Shown: positions 1 to 7,126 of the stretch, piece by piece | How the letters are laid out: each line of letters opens with the position of its first letter | Numbering within the stretch: the first letter of the stretch is position 1 | Source: [Flexibacter] sp. ATCC 35208 | GTDB lineage: Bacteria; Bacteroidota; Bacteroidia; Chitinophagales; Chitinophagaceae | Assembly: GCF_001975825.1 (NCBI RefSeq) | Contig: NZ_MTKN01000029.1 | Span: 1 to 50,651 of the forward strand | Direction: 5' to 3' | DNA: 50,651 nucleotides | Translations under genes and position numbers: made by a program | Notes under the pieces: model-generated | Databases searched by the model: none | What the model was told of the DNA's origin: nothing | Seen by the model: the letters and a program-made list of their open reading frames with translations, nothing else

Positions 1-249
1 CCCAATGATTTTATGCCGGTCTTGGCCATCCATTAACCTGTTTTCATTCATTCGCCCCTAAGCTATCAGGTCTGTAAAGGCCTTTTCGTCCATTTACCCT
101 TAAGTTTTTTATCCCTATCCTATACCTACATCCATTGTCCCCAGAGTTCGCTTGTACAGGCCATCCATTGCTTAAGGCCCCATATGGTTTCATTTTCATT
201 CATTCCCCAATTTCCTGCCTGTACAAGCCATTTTTTTACTGACATTTAG
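1..249. other. AT/pyrimidine-rich stretch upstream of fumC, no gene seen
   Basis: No open reading frame of note and no RNA gene is visible. The stretch contains imperfect recurrences of CCATCCATT (about 27-35 and 161-169), TTTTCATTCATTC (42-53 and 194-205) and CTGTACA-like words, so it may be a decayed repeat array, but I could not fix a regular period. The promoter of fumC starts at its right edge. Confidence 0.4.
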
Positions 250-257
250 TACGTTTG
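250..257 (+). promoter_or_regulatory. Bacteroidota -7 box for fumC
   Basis: TACGTTTG matches the Bacteroidota sigma factor -7 consensus TAnnTTTG exactly. It lies 21 bp before the ATG at 279. It overlaps the TTG at 255 that would open a longer reading frame, which argues that translation starts at 279. Confidence 0.6.
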
Positions 258-278
258 TACCGCAAAAAATCAAGCATT

Positions 279-1676
279 ATGGAATATAGAATAGAGAAAG
301 ACACGATGGGCGAAGTACAGGTACCAGTAGACGCATATTATGGTGCTCAAACCCAACGTTCTATCGACAATTTCAGGATAGCACAGGATATTAACAGAAT
401 GCCTAAAGAAATCATTCAGGCATTTGCTTACCTCAAAAAAGCAGCAGCACTCACCAATCTGGATGCTGGCGTTCTCTCCCAGGAAAAGGCCACGCTGATC
501 GGCAACGCCTGCGATGAAATTCTCGCTGGCAAACTGGACGACCAGTTCCCACTGGTAGTTTGGCAGACAGGTTCAGGTACCCAGTCCAACATGAACGTAA
601 ATGAAGTGATCGCTTACCGTGCCCATGTAAACAATGGTGGTAAACTCACTGATAAAGATAAAGCGATACACCCGAATGATGATGTGAACAAATCACAGTC
701 ATCCAATGATACTTTCCCAACCGCTATGCACATTGCGGCGTACAAAATGCTGATCGAGGTAACCATCCCAGGGATCAAAAAGCTCCGTGCTACCCTGGCT
801 GAAAAGGCAGAAGCCTTCAAGCACGTGGTGAAAATAGGCCGTACCCACTTTATGGATGCGACCCCGCTCACCCTGGGTCAGGAAATAAGTGGTTATGTAT
901 CACAGCTGGACCACGGGCTGAGAGCCATCAACAATACCCTCGCTCACCTGAGCGAACTGGCATTGGGTGGTACTGCCGTAGGTACTGGTATCAATACCCC
1001 TAAAGGTTATTCTGAGAATGTAGCGAAACACATCGCGAACCTCACCGGTCTGCCTTTCATCACTGCTGAGAACAAATTTGAAGCCCTGGCAGCACACGAT
1101 GCAATCGTAGAAGCACATGGCGCCCTCAAAACTGTAGCAGTGAGCCTCATGAAGATCGCAAACGATATTCGTATGCTTAGCTCCGGCCCACGCTCCGGTA
1201 TAGGTGAACTCCACATTCCTGACAATGAACCAGGTTCTTCTATCATGCCAGGTAAAGTGAACCCTACACAGTGTGAAGCCCTCACGATGATCGCTGCACA
1301 GGTAATGGGTAATGACGTAGCAATCAACATTGGTGGTGCTACCGGTCACTTTGAACTGAATGTGTTCAAGCCTGTAATGATCTATAATTTCCTGCACTCT
1401 GCACGCCTGATCGGCGATGGTTGTGTAAGCTTCAATGATAAATGTGCGACAGGTCTGGAACCAATCGAAGCAAATATCAAGAAGCATGTGGATAACTCAC
1501 TGATGCTGGTAACTGCACTGAACACGAAGATCGGTTACTACAAAGCTGCTGAGATTGCGCAGAAAGCACATAAAGAAGGGACTACACTGAAGGAAATGGC
1601 GGTGAAACTGGGATATGTAAAACCAGAAGAATTTGATGCGTGGGTAAACCCAATTGATATGGTTGGAGAGATTTAG
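279..1676 (+). CDS. fumC: class II fumarate hydratase
   Basis: Fumarase C interconverts fumarate and L-malate in the citric acid cycle, in the cytoplasm, as a homotetramer without an iron-sulfur cluster. The 465-residue length is normal for the family. The superfamily signature GSSIMPGKVNP is at about residues 319-329, the TH pair of the active site is at about 189-190 (GRTHFMDATPLTLGQE), and the N-terminal GEVQVPVDAYYGAQTQRS segment is typical. I start at the ATG at 279 (MEYRIEKDTMGEV) because the longer frame opens at a TTG inside the promoter. The gene is monocistronic, and a tandem repeat array and a shared terminator follow its stop. Aspartase and argininosuccinate lyase share the fold, but the overall sequence is clearly fumarase. 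Confidence 0.96.
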   Translation: MEYRIEKDTMGEVQVPVDAYYGAQTQRSIDNFRIAQDINRMPKEIIQAFAYLKKAAALTNLDAGVLSQEKATLIGNACDEILAGKLDDQFPLVVWQTGSGTQSNMNVNEVIAYRAHVNNGGKLTDKDKAIHPNDDVNKSQSSNDTFPTAMHIAAYKMLIEVTIPGIKKLRATLAEKAEAFKHVVKIGRTHFMDATPLTLGQEISGYVSQLDHGLRAINNTLAHLSELALGGTAVGTGINTPKGYSENVAKHIANLTGLPFITAENKFEALAAHDAIVEAHGALKTVAVSLMKIANDIRMLSSGPRSGIGELHIPDNEPGSSIMPGKVNPTQCEALTMIAAQVMGNDVAINIGGATGHFELNVFKPVMIYNFLHSARLIGDGCVSFNDKCATGLEPIEANIKKHVDNSLMLVTALNTKIGYYKAAEIAQKAHKEGTTLKEMAVKLGYVKPEEFDAWVNPIDMVGEI

Positions 1677-1907
1677 TAATCTGAGTAAAGAGATCAGATC
1701 GTCTGCACAAAGAGATTAAATCATCTGTGTAAAGAGATCTGGTAGTCTGCCCAAAGGGATTAAATAATCTGAGTAAAGAGATCAGATCGTCTGCACAAAG
1801 AGATTAAATCATCTGTGTAAAGAGATCTGGTAGTCTGCACAAAGAGATTAAATAATCCCCATAAAGAGATCTGATTATCTCCGCCCAAAACTCAAATAAT
1901 CTGCATA
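1677..1907. repeat. 22-bp tandem array with 88-bp higher-order period (array 1)
   Basis: From the fumC stop to the terminator the sequence is about ten 22-bp units, each opening with CTG (for example CTGCACAAAGAGATT at 1703). Units at 1681, 1703, 1725 and 1747 recur nearly exactly at 1769, 1791, 1813 and 1835, giving an 88-bp super-period of four units. The last two units (1857, 1879) are degenerate. Since 22 and 88 are not multiples of three, this is not a protein repeat. There are no spacers as in CRISPR. Confidence 0.9.
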
Positions 1908-1944
1908 AAAAAAGGGGTTGTAAATTTTACAACCCCTTTTTCTT
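1908..1944. terminator. bidirectional terminator between fumC and TSUP gene
   Basis: An AAAAGGGGTTGTAAA arm at about 1910-1924 pairs with TTTACAACCCCTTTT at about 1926-1940, with T-runs on both strands. The two flanking genes converge on it, so it can serve both. Confidence 0.85.
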
Positions 1945-1974
1945 ATTATGTCTTATAATGAATATTAAATAATA

Positions 1975-2949
1975 TTAATGATGCAATGATGCCATTATAA
2001 TAGTCCGTAAACTAGTCAGGATAATCAATATTCCCACCATAATCATCAGCGGCTTCCGCTTAATCTTCCTCACCAGCAGCGCTGCAAAAGGAGAAGCAAT
2101 CACCCCACCAATAATCAGCCCTATAATCACCGGCCAACCGGTAATAGCGCCAAATAACAAAAACGTACTCGCACCAGCCAGAGAAATAAAGAACTCCGCA
2201 GCATTTACAGATCCAATCGTATAATGAGCCGAACGGCCTTTGCTCAGCAAGGTTGAAGTCACAACCGGACCCCATCCGCCACCGCCAATGGCATCCATAA
2301 ACCCACCAAACAATGCCAGCAGCCCCAGTCTCTTCGTTTTGCTCTTTGCCTTCTTTTTCTGAAATGCTTTGCGAAGTACGACAAGACCCAGGATCAACAA
2401 ATAAGCACTCATGTATGGCTTGATCACATCCCCATCAATCACCTTAGATAATAAAAACGCACCGGTTATGGCACCAATCACACCCGGTATCAAAAGGCCC
2501 ATAAACAGTTTCTTATTTACATTCCCAAAACGGAAGTGTGAAATACCTGAAGCCCCGGTCGTAAACACCTCTGCCACATGCACACTCGCACTGGCAATAG
2601 CCGGAGGAATACCCAGACCCAACAACAAAGAGGTAGATGTAGCACCATAAGCCATACCCAACGCACCATCCACCATCTGAGCAGCCAATCCTACACAGAT
2701 GTAGAACAACACTTCCCTGGTGAACAAAGACGCCGTAAAGTCGTAGATACGGGTGTGCGTAGCTTCGGAGGTATTAAAATAATATAATATTCCTGCCCCT
2801 ACCAGTACTGCTAGCCCGATAAGACCGATCAGGAGCCATAAAGCTGGCTTCTTCTGGTTGTCATCATTGACAAGGTCAATAAGGACCTCCTGGCGTTCAG
2901 GGCTGGCCACTTGATTCTCTATTTGCTCTATCTCCTCGTTATGCGACAT
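1975..2949 (-). CDS. TSUP-family (TauE/SafE) membrane exporter
   Basis: This 324-residue membrane protein belongs to the TauE/SafE (TSUP) family, whose characterised members move sulfite, sulfoacetate or other organosulfur anions across the inner membrane. After a polar N-terminus of about 35 residues there are roughly eight or nine hydrophobic segments. The two half-repeats are recognisable from VGLAAQMVDGALGMAYG and from FGGFMDAIGGGGWGPV, the typical glycine-rich motifs of the family. Substrate cannot be told from sequence. An inverted repeat lies 16 bp before its start codon and shares a 12-bp word with the TonB receptor's leader, suggesting common control. It starts at the ATG at 2949. 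Confidence 0.85.
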   Translation of the reverse strand: MSHNEEIEQIENQVASPERQEVLIDLVNDDNQKKPALWLLIGLIGLAVLVGAGILYYFNTSEATHTRIYDFTASLFTREVLFYICVGLAAQMVDGALGMAYGATSTSLLLGLGIPPAIASASVHVAEVFTTGASGISHFRFGNVNKKLFMGLLIPGVIGAITGAFLLSKVIDGDVIKPYMSAYLLILGLVVLRKAFQKKKAKSKTKRLGLLALFGGFMDAIGGGGWGPVVTSTLLSKGRSAHYTIGSVNAAEFFISLAGASTFLLFGAITGWPVIIGLIIGGVIASPFAALLVRKIKRKPLMIMVGILIILTSLRTIIMASLHH

Positions 2950-2964
2950 TATTTCTCTAGTTAT

Positions 2965-2989
2965 TTAGTCTATAGATAAGATAGACTAA
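2965..2989. promoter_or_regulatory. 9-7-9 inverted repeat upstream of TSUP gene
   Basis: TTAGTCTAT, seven bases, then ATAGACTAA form a perfect inverted repeat ending 16 bp upstream of the start codon. The first 12 bases, TTAGTCTATAGA, recur exactly in the leader of the TonB receptor gene (6125-6136). This is likely an operator; the regulator is unknown. Confidence 0.55.
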
Positions 2990-3098
2990 GGTAGGGTGAA
3001 TAAACGGTTTATCCAAGCGGGCAACCTTAAAAAGTTATTAGAAAGAGAAAAATAAGGAAAGTTTAATCCTTTCAACTGCCGGCAGGCACCTCTCTAAA

Positions 3099-3135
3099 CC
3101 AACAAAGCTCCTGCCGAAGGCAGGAGCTTTGTTGG
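3099..3135 (-). terminator. terminator of the TonB receptor gene
   Basis: A perfect 17-bp stem (CCAACAAAGCTCCTGCC, loop GAA, complementary arm) lies 22 bp past the receptor's stop codon. The T-tract is weak on the minus strand, but the stem is very stable. Confidence 0.75.
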
Positions 3136-3156
3136 CTGGGCATTTCATAAGCCCCT

Positions 3157-6030
3157 TTATTTCTTCGCAAAAGGCAAATCATACGTTATCGCCACATAAT
3201 ACAAACCCTTTATCGTAGGCCCTCCCACATACTGGAAGTAAGCCGTATTGAATATATTCGATCCACCCACCTTCACGGAAGTATGAATCTTGGGCAATCC
3301 ATAAGTCACCTGCGCATCTACCGTGCTATAAGCCGGCACATCACCATTACCAAACAGATTCTGCCAGTAGAAAGCATCCTGCCAGTGCCATACCACATTG
3401 AACCCTACATTCTTAAACACCTGCCTGTTACCAAAACTCACATTCGAAAAGTACTTCGGCGTATTAAAACCAGGAATCAACGCATCATCCTTCGTCTTAT
3501 CCTGTGTCAGGGTATTATAATTCAGGTTACCACTAAGGGTATATCCCTTCTCAAAATTGTAAGTCACACCCAGTGCAAAACCATAGTTCTGTACGGTAGA
3601 CTTACTATTTGTCCACACCCTATACCTGTTCTGGTATTGCTTATCATACATCTGATCCAGCACTGACTGGGTCAGGTCATTCACACTACCCGTCTTAGGC
3701 ACCGCCACTTCCACCTGCCCGATAAAGTGCTTGTAACTGTTGAAATACCCATCTACATCAATAAACACTTTATTATCAAACAACACACTCTTATACCCTG
3801 CTTCAAATGAATGGATCTGCTCAGGTACAATCGGGTCCAGGTTCGCTACTTTCAGTACGCCTGCACTTTGCTGCTCTGCCTCTGCCCTTGTCACTGTTGC
3901 ATCTGCATTGGTGATCTTATTCACCGCTGTTGTATATGCCGTCGCACTGCTGGTCAGGAAGGAATTCTTAAAATATCCCAATCCTTCTTCTATAAATGCC
4001 AGACCACCTACACGACGTACCCCACCGTTATTCACGAAAGAATACGCTTCAAACAGCGATGGGAACCTAAACCCATTCTGCCAGCTGGCCCTGAAGTTAT
4101 GACGCTGATTAGGTGTGGTATATACTGCCGCAATACGAGGGTTGAACTTACCATCGAACTGCTGACTCTTATCATACCTCAAAGATGCTGTCAGTTTCAG
4201 CTGATCATGGAAGAAGGTTTTGCTTGCCTGTACAAACCCACCTGCTTTACCATACCAGATGTGTTTACCACCCGGTGTATTACGGTCAGCCAGCGCTTTT
4301 GTGAAATCCACAAAGTTGTTGCCATCCGGAATGATCTCGTAAGTACGGTAATCCGCACCTACCAGTACATCCGCAAAGTGTACATATTTACGCAGGTTCC
4401 AGGTACCCTCTCCGTGATAGAAATGGCTCATCTGCAACAGGGCAGCACCACCACTCTTGTTAGTAGAATCTTTGGAAGTAGGGTAAATATCCCAGTCGTT
4501 GATGCTCTTGATCAACTTCACCTGTTTATCAAAAGCCGCTGTACCCGGTGTCCACCTGCCATTATCAGCTGCAGCACGTGCCGCACGGTGAGCAGCAGCG
4601 ATATCGCTACCCGCATCCAGTGCGGAGTTCAAAGCCTTGGTATAATCTGACTGCCAAACCTTGTCTGTTTTGAAAGACTTTTCAAGGTTATCCGCCAGCG
4701 GGTTCATATTATAAGAGTCACCGGTGTTTTCGAGTGACATATAAGAACGGATAGTGAAATCCTCTCCCTGTAACTCGACTTTATGGTTTTGTACTACCAC
4801 GTTTTTCAAACCAATACGGTTACCACGCTGGAAGAACCCATCCATCTGACCAATACGGTAGTTGTAAGAAATCTGTAGTTTAGGTCTGATCTTATAATAC
4901 AACCCTCCATCAAATTTCAGGTTCTTTACGGTGTAATCACCTACCAGGTCTTTTTCCCAATATCCGGTACGGCTTACGTTGTAAGATTTACCATTTTTAT
5001 CAGTGATCGGGAAAGTACTCTGGTCAGCATATTTATTCCATGCATCGTTAGCTACGTTGTTCGCACCTACGAGCGTAGGGAAGTCAGGATTCGCCTTGGT
5101 ACCGGGATTGAAGTCATTGTGACTATCCGCATACCAGTCAGTACCCTGCATATAAGAGAAGTTGATTTTGAAGGCAAATTTGTCATTGAAAGCCTGCGCA
5201 TATCTCACAGAAGTTTCAGTCAATGCCTTTGGAGAACCTCCACTGCCATCGAAGTGGTTAGCACCGATTTTCTGATACACACTGATACCCTGGTATTGGA
5301 AAGGGTTCTTGGTAAGCAGGTTAGACATCCCATTGATGGCGTTCATACCATACAAGGCAGAAGAGGCGCCGGGAGTAACTTCAATACTCTGGATATCCAG
5401 TTCGGTAGGGCCGATGGCATTACCCAGTGGTACACCAAGGGTAGCGGCCTGGTTATCCACACCATCTACCAGCTGCATAAAGCGGAAGTTGTTCGGCACA
5501 TTGAAACCACGGGTGTTGAATACCTTAAAGGTCAAACCTGCTGTGGTCATCTGCACCCCTTTCAGGTTCCCGATGGCATCATAGAAAGAGGCAGCCGGTG
5601 TTTCTTTCAATGCTTTTACATCCAGTTTTTCAATCGCCACCGGTGACCGCATCAGTTTTTCCTGCTGACGGGAAGCGGATACTACCACTTCGTTCACAAG
5701 CAGGTTCTGCGTCACCAGTTGTATCTGTAAACGGCTATCGCTGTTCTTTACATCGAACTCCTGCGGTTGATAGCCGATGAGACGTACAACTAATTTGAAC
5801 GGGAATTTAGTGTTTGCAGTCAGGTGAAAAGTACCTGTACTGTCTGTAGTGGCGCCGAAGGAGGTACCTTTAATCTGTACAGAAGCTCCTACCAGGGGTT
5901 CCTTGCTGTCTCCGGTGATTTTTCCGGAAATGATATAGGAGCCGTTGAGTTGTGCCTGCGCAAACAGCGGCAGGAGAATGGTCAGGAGCCACAGATAGAT
6001 TATACGTACGGGGCGTCTGGTGTTTTGCAT
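3157..6030 (-). CDS. TonB-dependent receptor with CarboxypepD_reg-like domain
   Basis: This 957-residue outer-membrane receptor has a signal peptide (hydrophobic residues 10-24, ending AQA), a carboxypeptidase-regulatory-like beta domain (about 30-115, with GKITGDSKEPLVGASVQIKG), a TonB plug (about 120-250, with the NTRGF and EVTPGASSALYG segments) and a C-terminal 22-strand-type barrel. Such receptors import a bound ligand using energy from the TonB complex. No SusD partner lies next to it, so it is not an ordinary SusC/SusD pair. The ligand is unknown. The leader of about 110 bases carries a motif shared with the neighbouring exporter gene, so a sulfur-containing or metal ligand is possible, but that is inference. 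Confidence 0.92.
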   Translation of the reverse strand: MQNTRRPVRIIYLWLLTILLPLFAQAQLNGSYIISGKITGDSKEPLVGASVQIKGTSFGATTDSTGTFHLTANTKFPFKLVVRLIGYQPQEFDVKNSDSRLQIQLVTQNLLVNEVVVSASRQQEKLMRSPVAIEKLDVKALKETPAASFYDAIGNLKGVQMTTAGLTFKVFNTRGFNVPNNFRFMQLVDGVDNQAATLGVPLGNAIGPTELDIQSIEVTPGASSALYGMNAINGMSNLLTKNPFQYQGISVYQKIGANHFDGSGGSPKALTETSVRYAQAFNDKFAFKINFSYMQGTDWYADSHNDFNPGTKANPDFPTLVGANNVANDAWNKYADQSTFPITDKNGKSYNVSRTGYWEKDLVGDYTVKNLKFDGGLYYKIRPKLQISYNYRIGQMDGFFQRGNRIGLKNVVVQNHKVELQGEDFTIRSYMSLENTGDSYNMNPLADNLEKSFKTDKVWQSDYTKALNSALDAGSDIAAAHRAARAAADNGRWTPGTAAFDKQVKLIKSINDWDIYPTSKDSTNKSGGAALLQMSHFYHGEGTWNLRKYVHFADVLVGADYRTYEIIPDGNNFVDFTKALADRNTPGGKHIWYGKAGGFVQASKTFFHDQLKLTASLRYDKSQQFDGKFNPRIAAVYTTPNQRHNFRASWQNGFRFPSLFEAYSFVNNGGVRRVGGLAFIEEGLGYFKNSFLTSSATAYTTAVNKITNADATVTRAEAEQQSAGVLKVANLDPIVPEQIHSFEAGYKSVLFDNKVFIDVDGYFNSYKHFIGQVEVAVPKTGSVNDLTQSVLDQMYDKQYQNRYRVWTNSKSTVQNYGFALGVTYNFEKGYTLSGNLNYNTLTQDKTKDDALIPGFNTPKYFSNVSFGNRQVFKNVGFNVVWHWQDAFYWQNLFGNGDVPAYSTVDAQVTYGLPKIHTSVKVGGSNIFNTAYFQYVGGPTIKGLYYVAITYDLPFAKK

Positions 6031-6120
6031 ATAATTTATATGTATTAGTAAAAAGACTTTAGTTTAGTGAATGTATAATGAATTACAGGTCAGTTCCTTA
6101 GCTTATTCTTCTTTTTTATA

Positions 6121-6136
6121 TCTATTAGTCTATAGA
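6121..6136. promoter_or_regulatory. palindromic motif in the TonB receptor leader
   Basis: TCTATTAGTCTATAGA contains the word TTAGTCTATAGA (6125-6136) also found upstream of the TSUP gene. It sits just downstream of the predicted transcription start (-7 box 6146-6153), where a bound repressor would block transcription. Confidence 0.5.
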
Positions 6137-6145
6137 ATTTGTGGA

Positions 6146-6176
6146 CAAATGTAATAAGGGGATTCAGCATTTCAAA
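6146..6176 (-). promoter_or_regulatory. promoter of the TonB receptor gene
   Basis: On the minus strand TTTG (6176-6173), a 19-bp spacer and TACATTTG (6153-6146) match both halves of the Bacteroidota promoter consensus. This is the best complete promoter in the window. The leader is about 110 bases. Confidence 0.7.
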
Positions 6177-6225
6177 ATTTATTGTTAAAATTTGATGAGA
6201 GGAAGGGGTTAAACACAAAAAAAAT

Positions 6226-6359
6226 ATGCCCCTGCTATCGCAAAAGGCAAGTCCCTGCTGCCGCAAGGCACATCCCAGCTATCGCAAAGGGTAACCCTGC
6301 TATCGCAAAAGACACCTCCTGCTATCGCAAAAGGCACCTCCATGCTACCGCAAGGCATA
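6226..6359. repeat. short tandem array with 21-23-bp units (array 2)
   Basis: Six units built on CTGCTATCGCAAAAGGCAC start at about 6232, 6255, 6276, 6297, 6319 and 6342, spaced 21-23 bp (mean 22). Most units hold the mini-palindrome TGC-TATC-GCA. The array lies between the lspA terminator and the TonB receptor promoter. The rest of the 386-bp gap (6031-6416) holds only that promoter, its leader and the lspA terminator. Confidence 0.85.
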
Positions 6360-6393
6360 AAAAAAGCCCCTGCCATAAGACAGGAGCTTTGAC
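6360..6393 (-). terminator. lspA terminator
   Basis: On the minus strand AAAGCTCCTGTC, loop TTAT, GGCAGGGGCTTT form a 12-bp stem (with G-U pairs) followed by seven Ts. It lies 24 bp beyond the lspA stop. Confidence 0.8.
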
Positions 6394-6416
6394 TTTATAG
6401 TAGTCATTCGATACAC

Positions 6417-7073
6417 TTATTTACTCACCGCTACCTGCTCTCTCTCTCTCTGCTCTCTCTCCTTCTCATGGTGCCTGGCAAAAAACTTTTTCTGGAACAC
6501 CAGGATCGTGATCACACCTACTGAAATTGCAGCATCCGCCACATTGAAGATAGGTCTGAAAAACACAAAAGACTCACCTGCATTGATCGGGAACCAGGTT
6601 GGAAAATGCCCCCTCAGAATCGGGAAATACAGCATATCCACCACATTTCCATGCAGGAAAGTACCATATCCACCACCTGGAGGCAGGAACTGTGCTACAT
6701 CTGCATAATTGGAAGAAGAGAATATCATTCCGTAAAACAGACTGTCTATCAGGTTACCAGCGGCACCAGCCAGAATCAATGAACCACAAATTAACAAACC
6801 TCTACTGTAATCCTGCTTCACCAGTTTCTTCATATATCTGAAACCAATAATTACCGCAAATAAGCGGAACAGCGTGAGGATTATTTTTCCAAAATCACCA
6901 CCGAACTTCATACCGTAGGCCATTCCATCGTTTTCAATGAAATGAATCCTAAACCAATTAGGGAAGATAATGATCTCATCAGAGAAGTTCATATGGGTTT
7001 TGATCCATACTTTTAATGCCTGATCTACTACCAGTACCAGTACTACAATCAATATTACGTGACGATATTTCAA
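6417..7073 (-). CDS. lspA: lipoprotein signal peptidase II
   Basis: LspA cleaves the signal peptide of diacylglyceryl-modified prolipoproteins in the inner membrane. The 218-residue protein has four hydrophobic segments and the family motifs: ENDGMAYGM (about 48-55), GAAGNLID (about 103-110), the catalytic Asp in NVVDMLYF (Asp146) and the second in FNVADAAI (Asp180). It is longer than proteobacterial LspA because of a periplasmic insertion, as is common in Bacteroidota. The only workable start is a TTG at 7073, since an in-frame stop lies 15 bases upstream and the next Met falls inside the first conserved region. The charged tail (EKEREQREREQ) is encoded by a CT-rich microsatellite at about 6434-6470. 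Several predicted lipoproteins in this window would be substrates. Confidence 0.93.
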   Translation of the reverse strand: MKYRHVILIVVLVLVVDQALKVWIKTHMNFSDEIIIFPNWFRIHFIENDGMAYGMKFGGDFGKIILTLFRLFAVIIGFRYMKKLVKQDYSRGLLICGSLILAGAAGNLIDSLFYGMIFSSSNYADVAQFLPPGGGYGTFLHGNVVDMLYFPILRGHFPTWFPINAGESFVFFRPIFNVADAAISVGVITILVFQKKFFARHHEKEREQREREQVAVSK

Positions 7074-7126
7074 AGGGTATAATTTTTATCAAAATTAATA
7101 ATAATGTGCAAAATCGGAATTTCCTA

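Noticed and set aside
900..1487. 195-codon open frame on the minus strand inside fumC
   Set aside because: It is the antisense shadow of a highly conserved fumarase gene and resembles no protein family.
3811..4650. 279-codon plus-strand open frame inside the TonB receptor gene
   Set aside because: It is antisense to a clear receptor coding sequence and has no recognisable domain.
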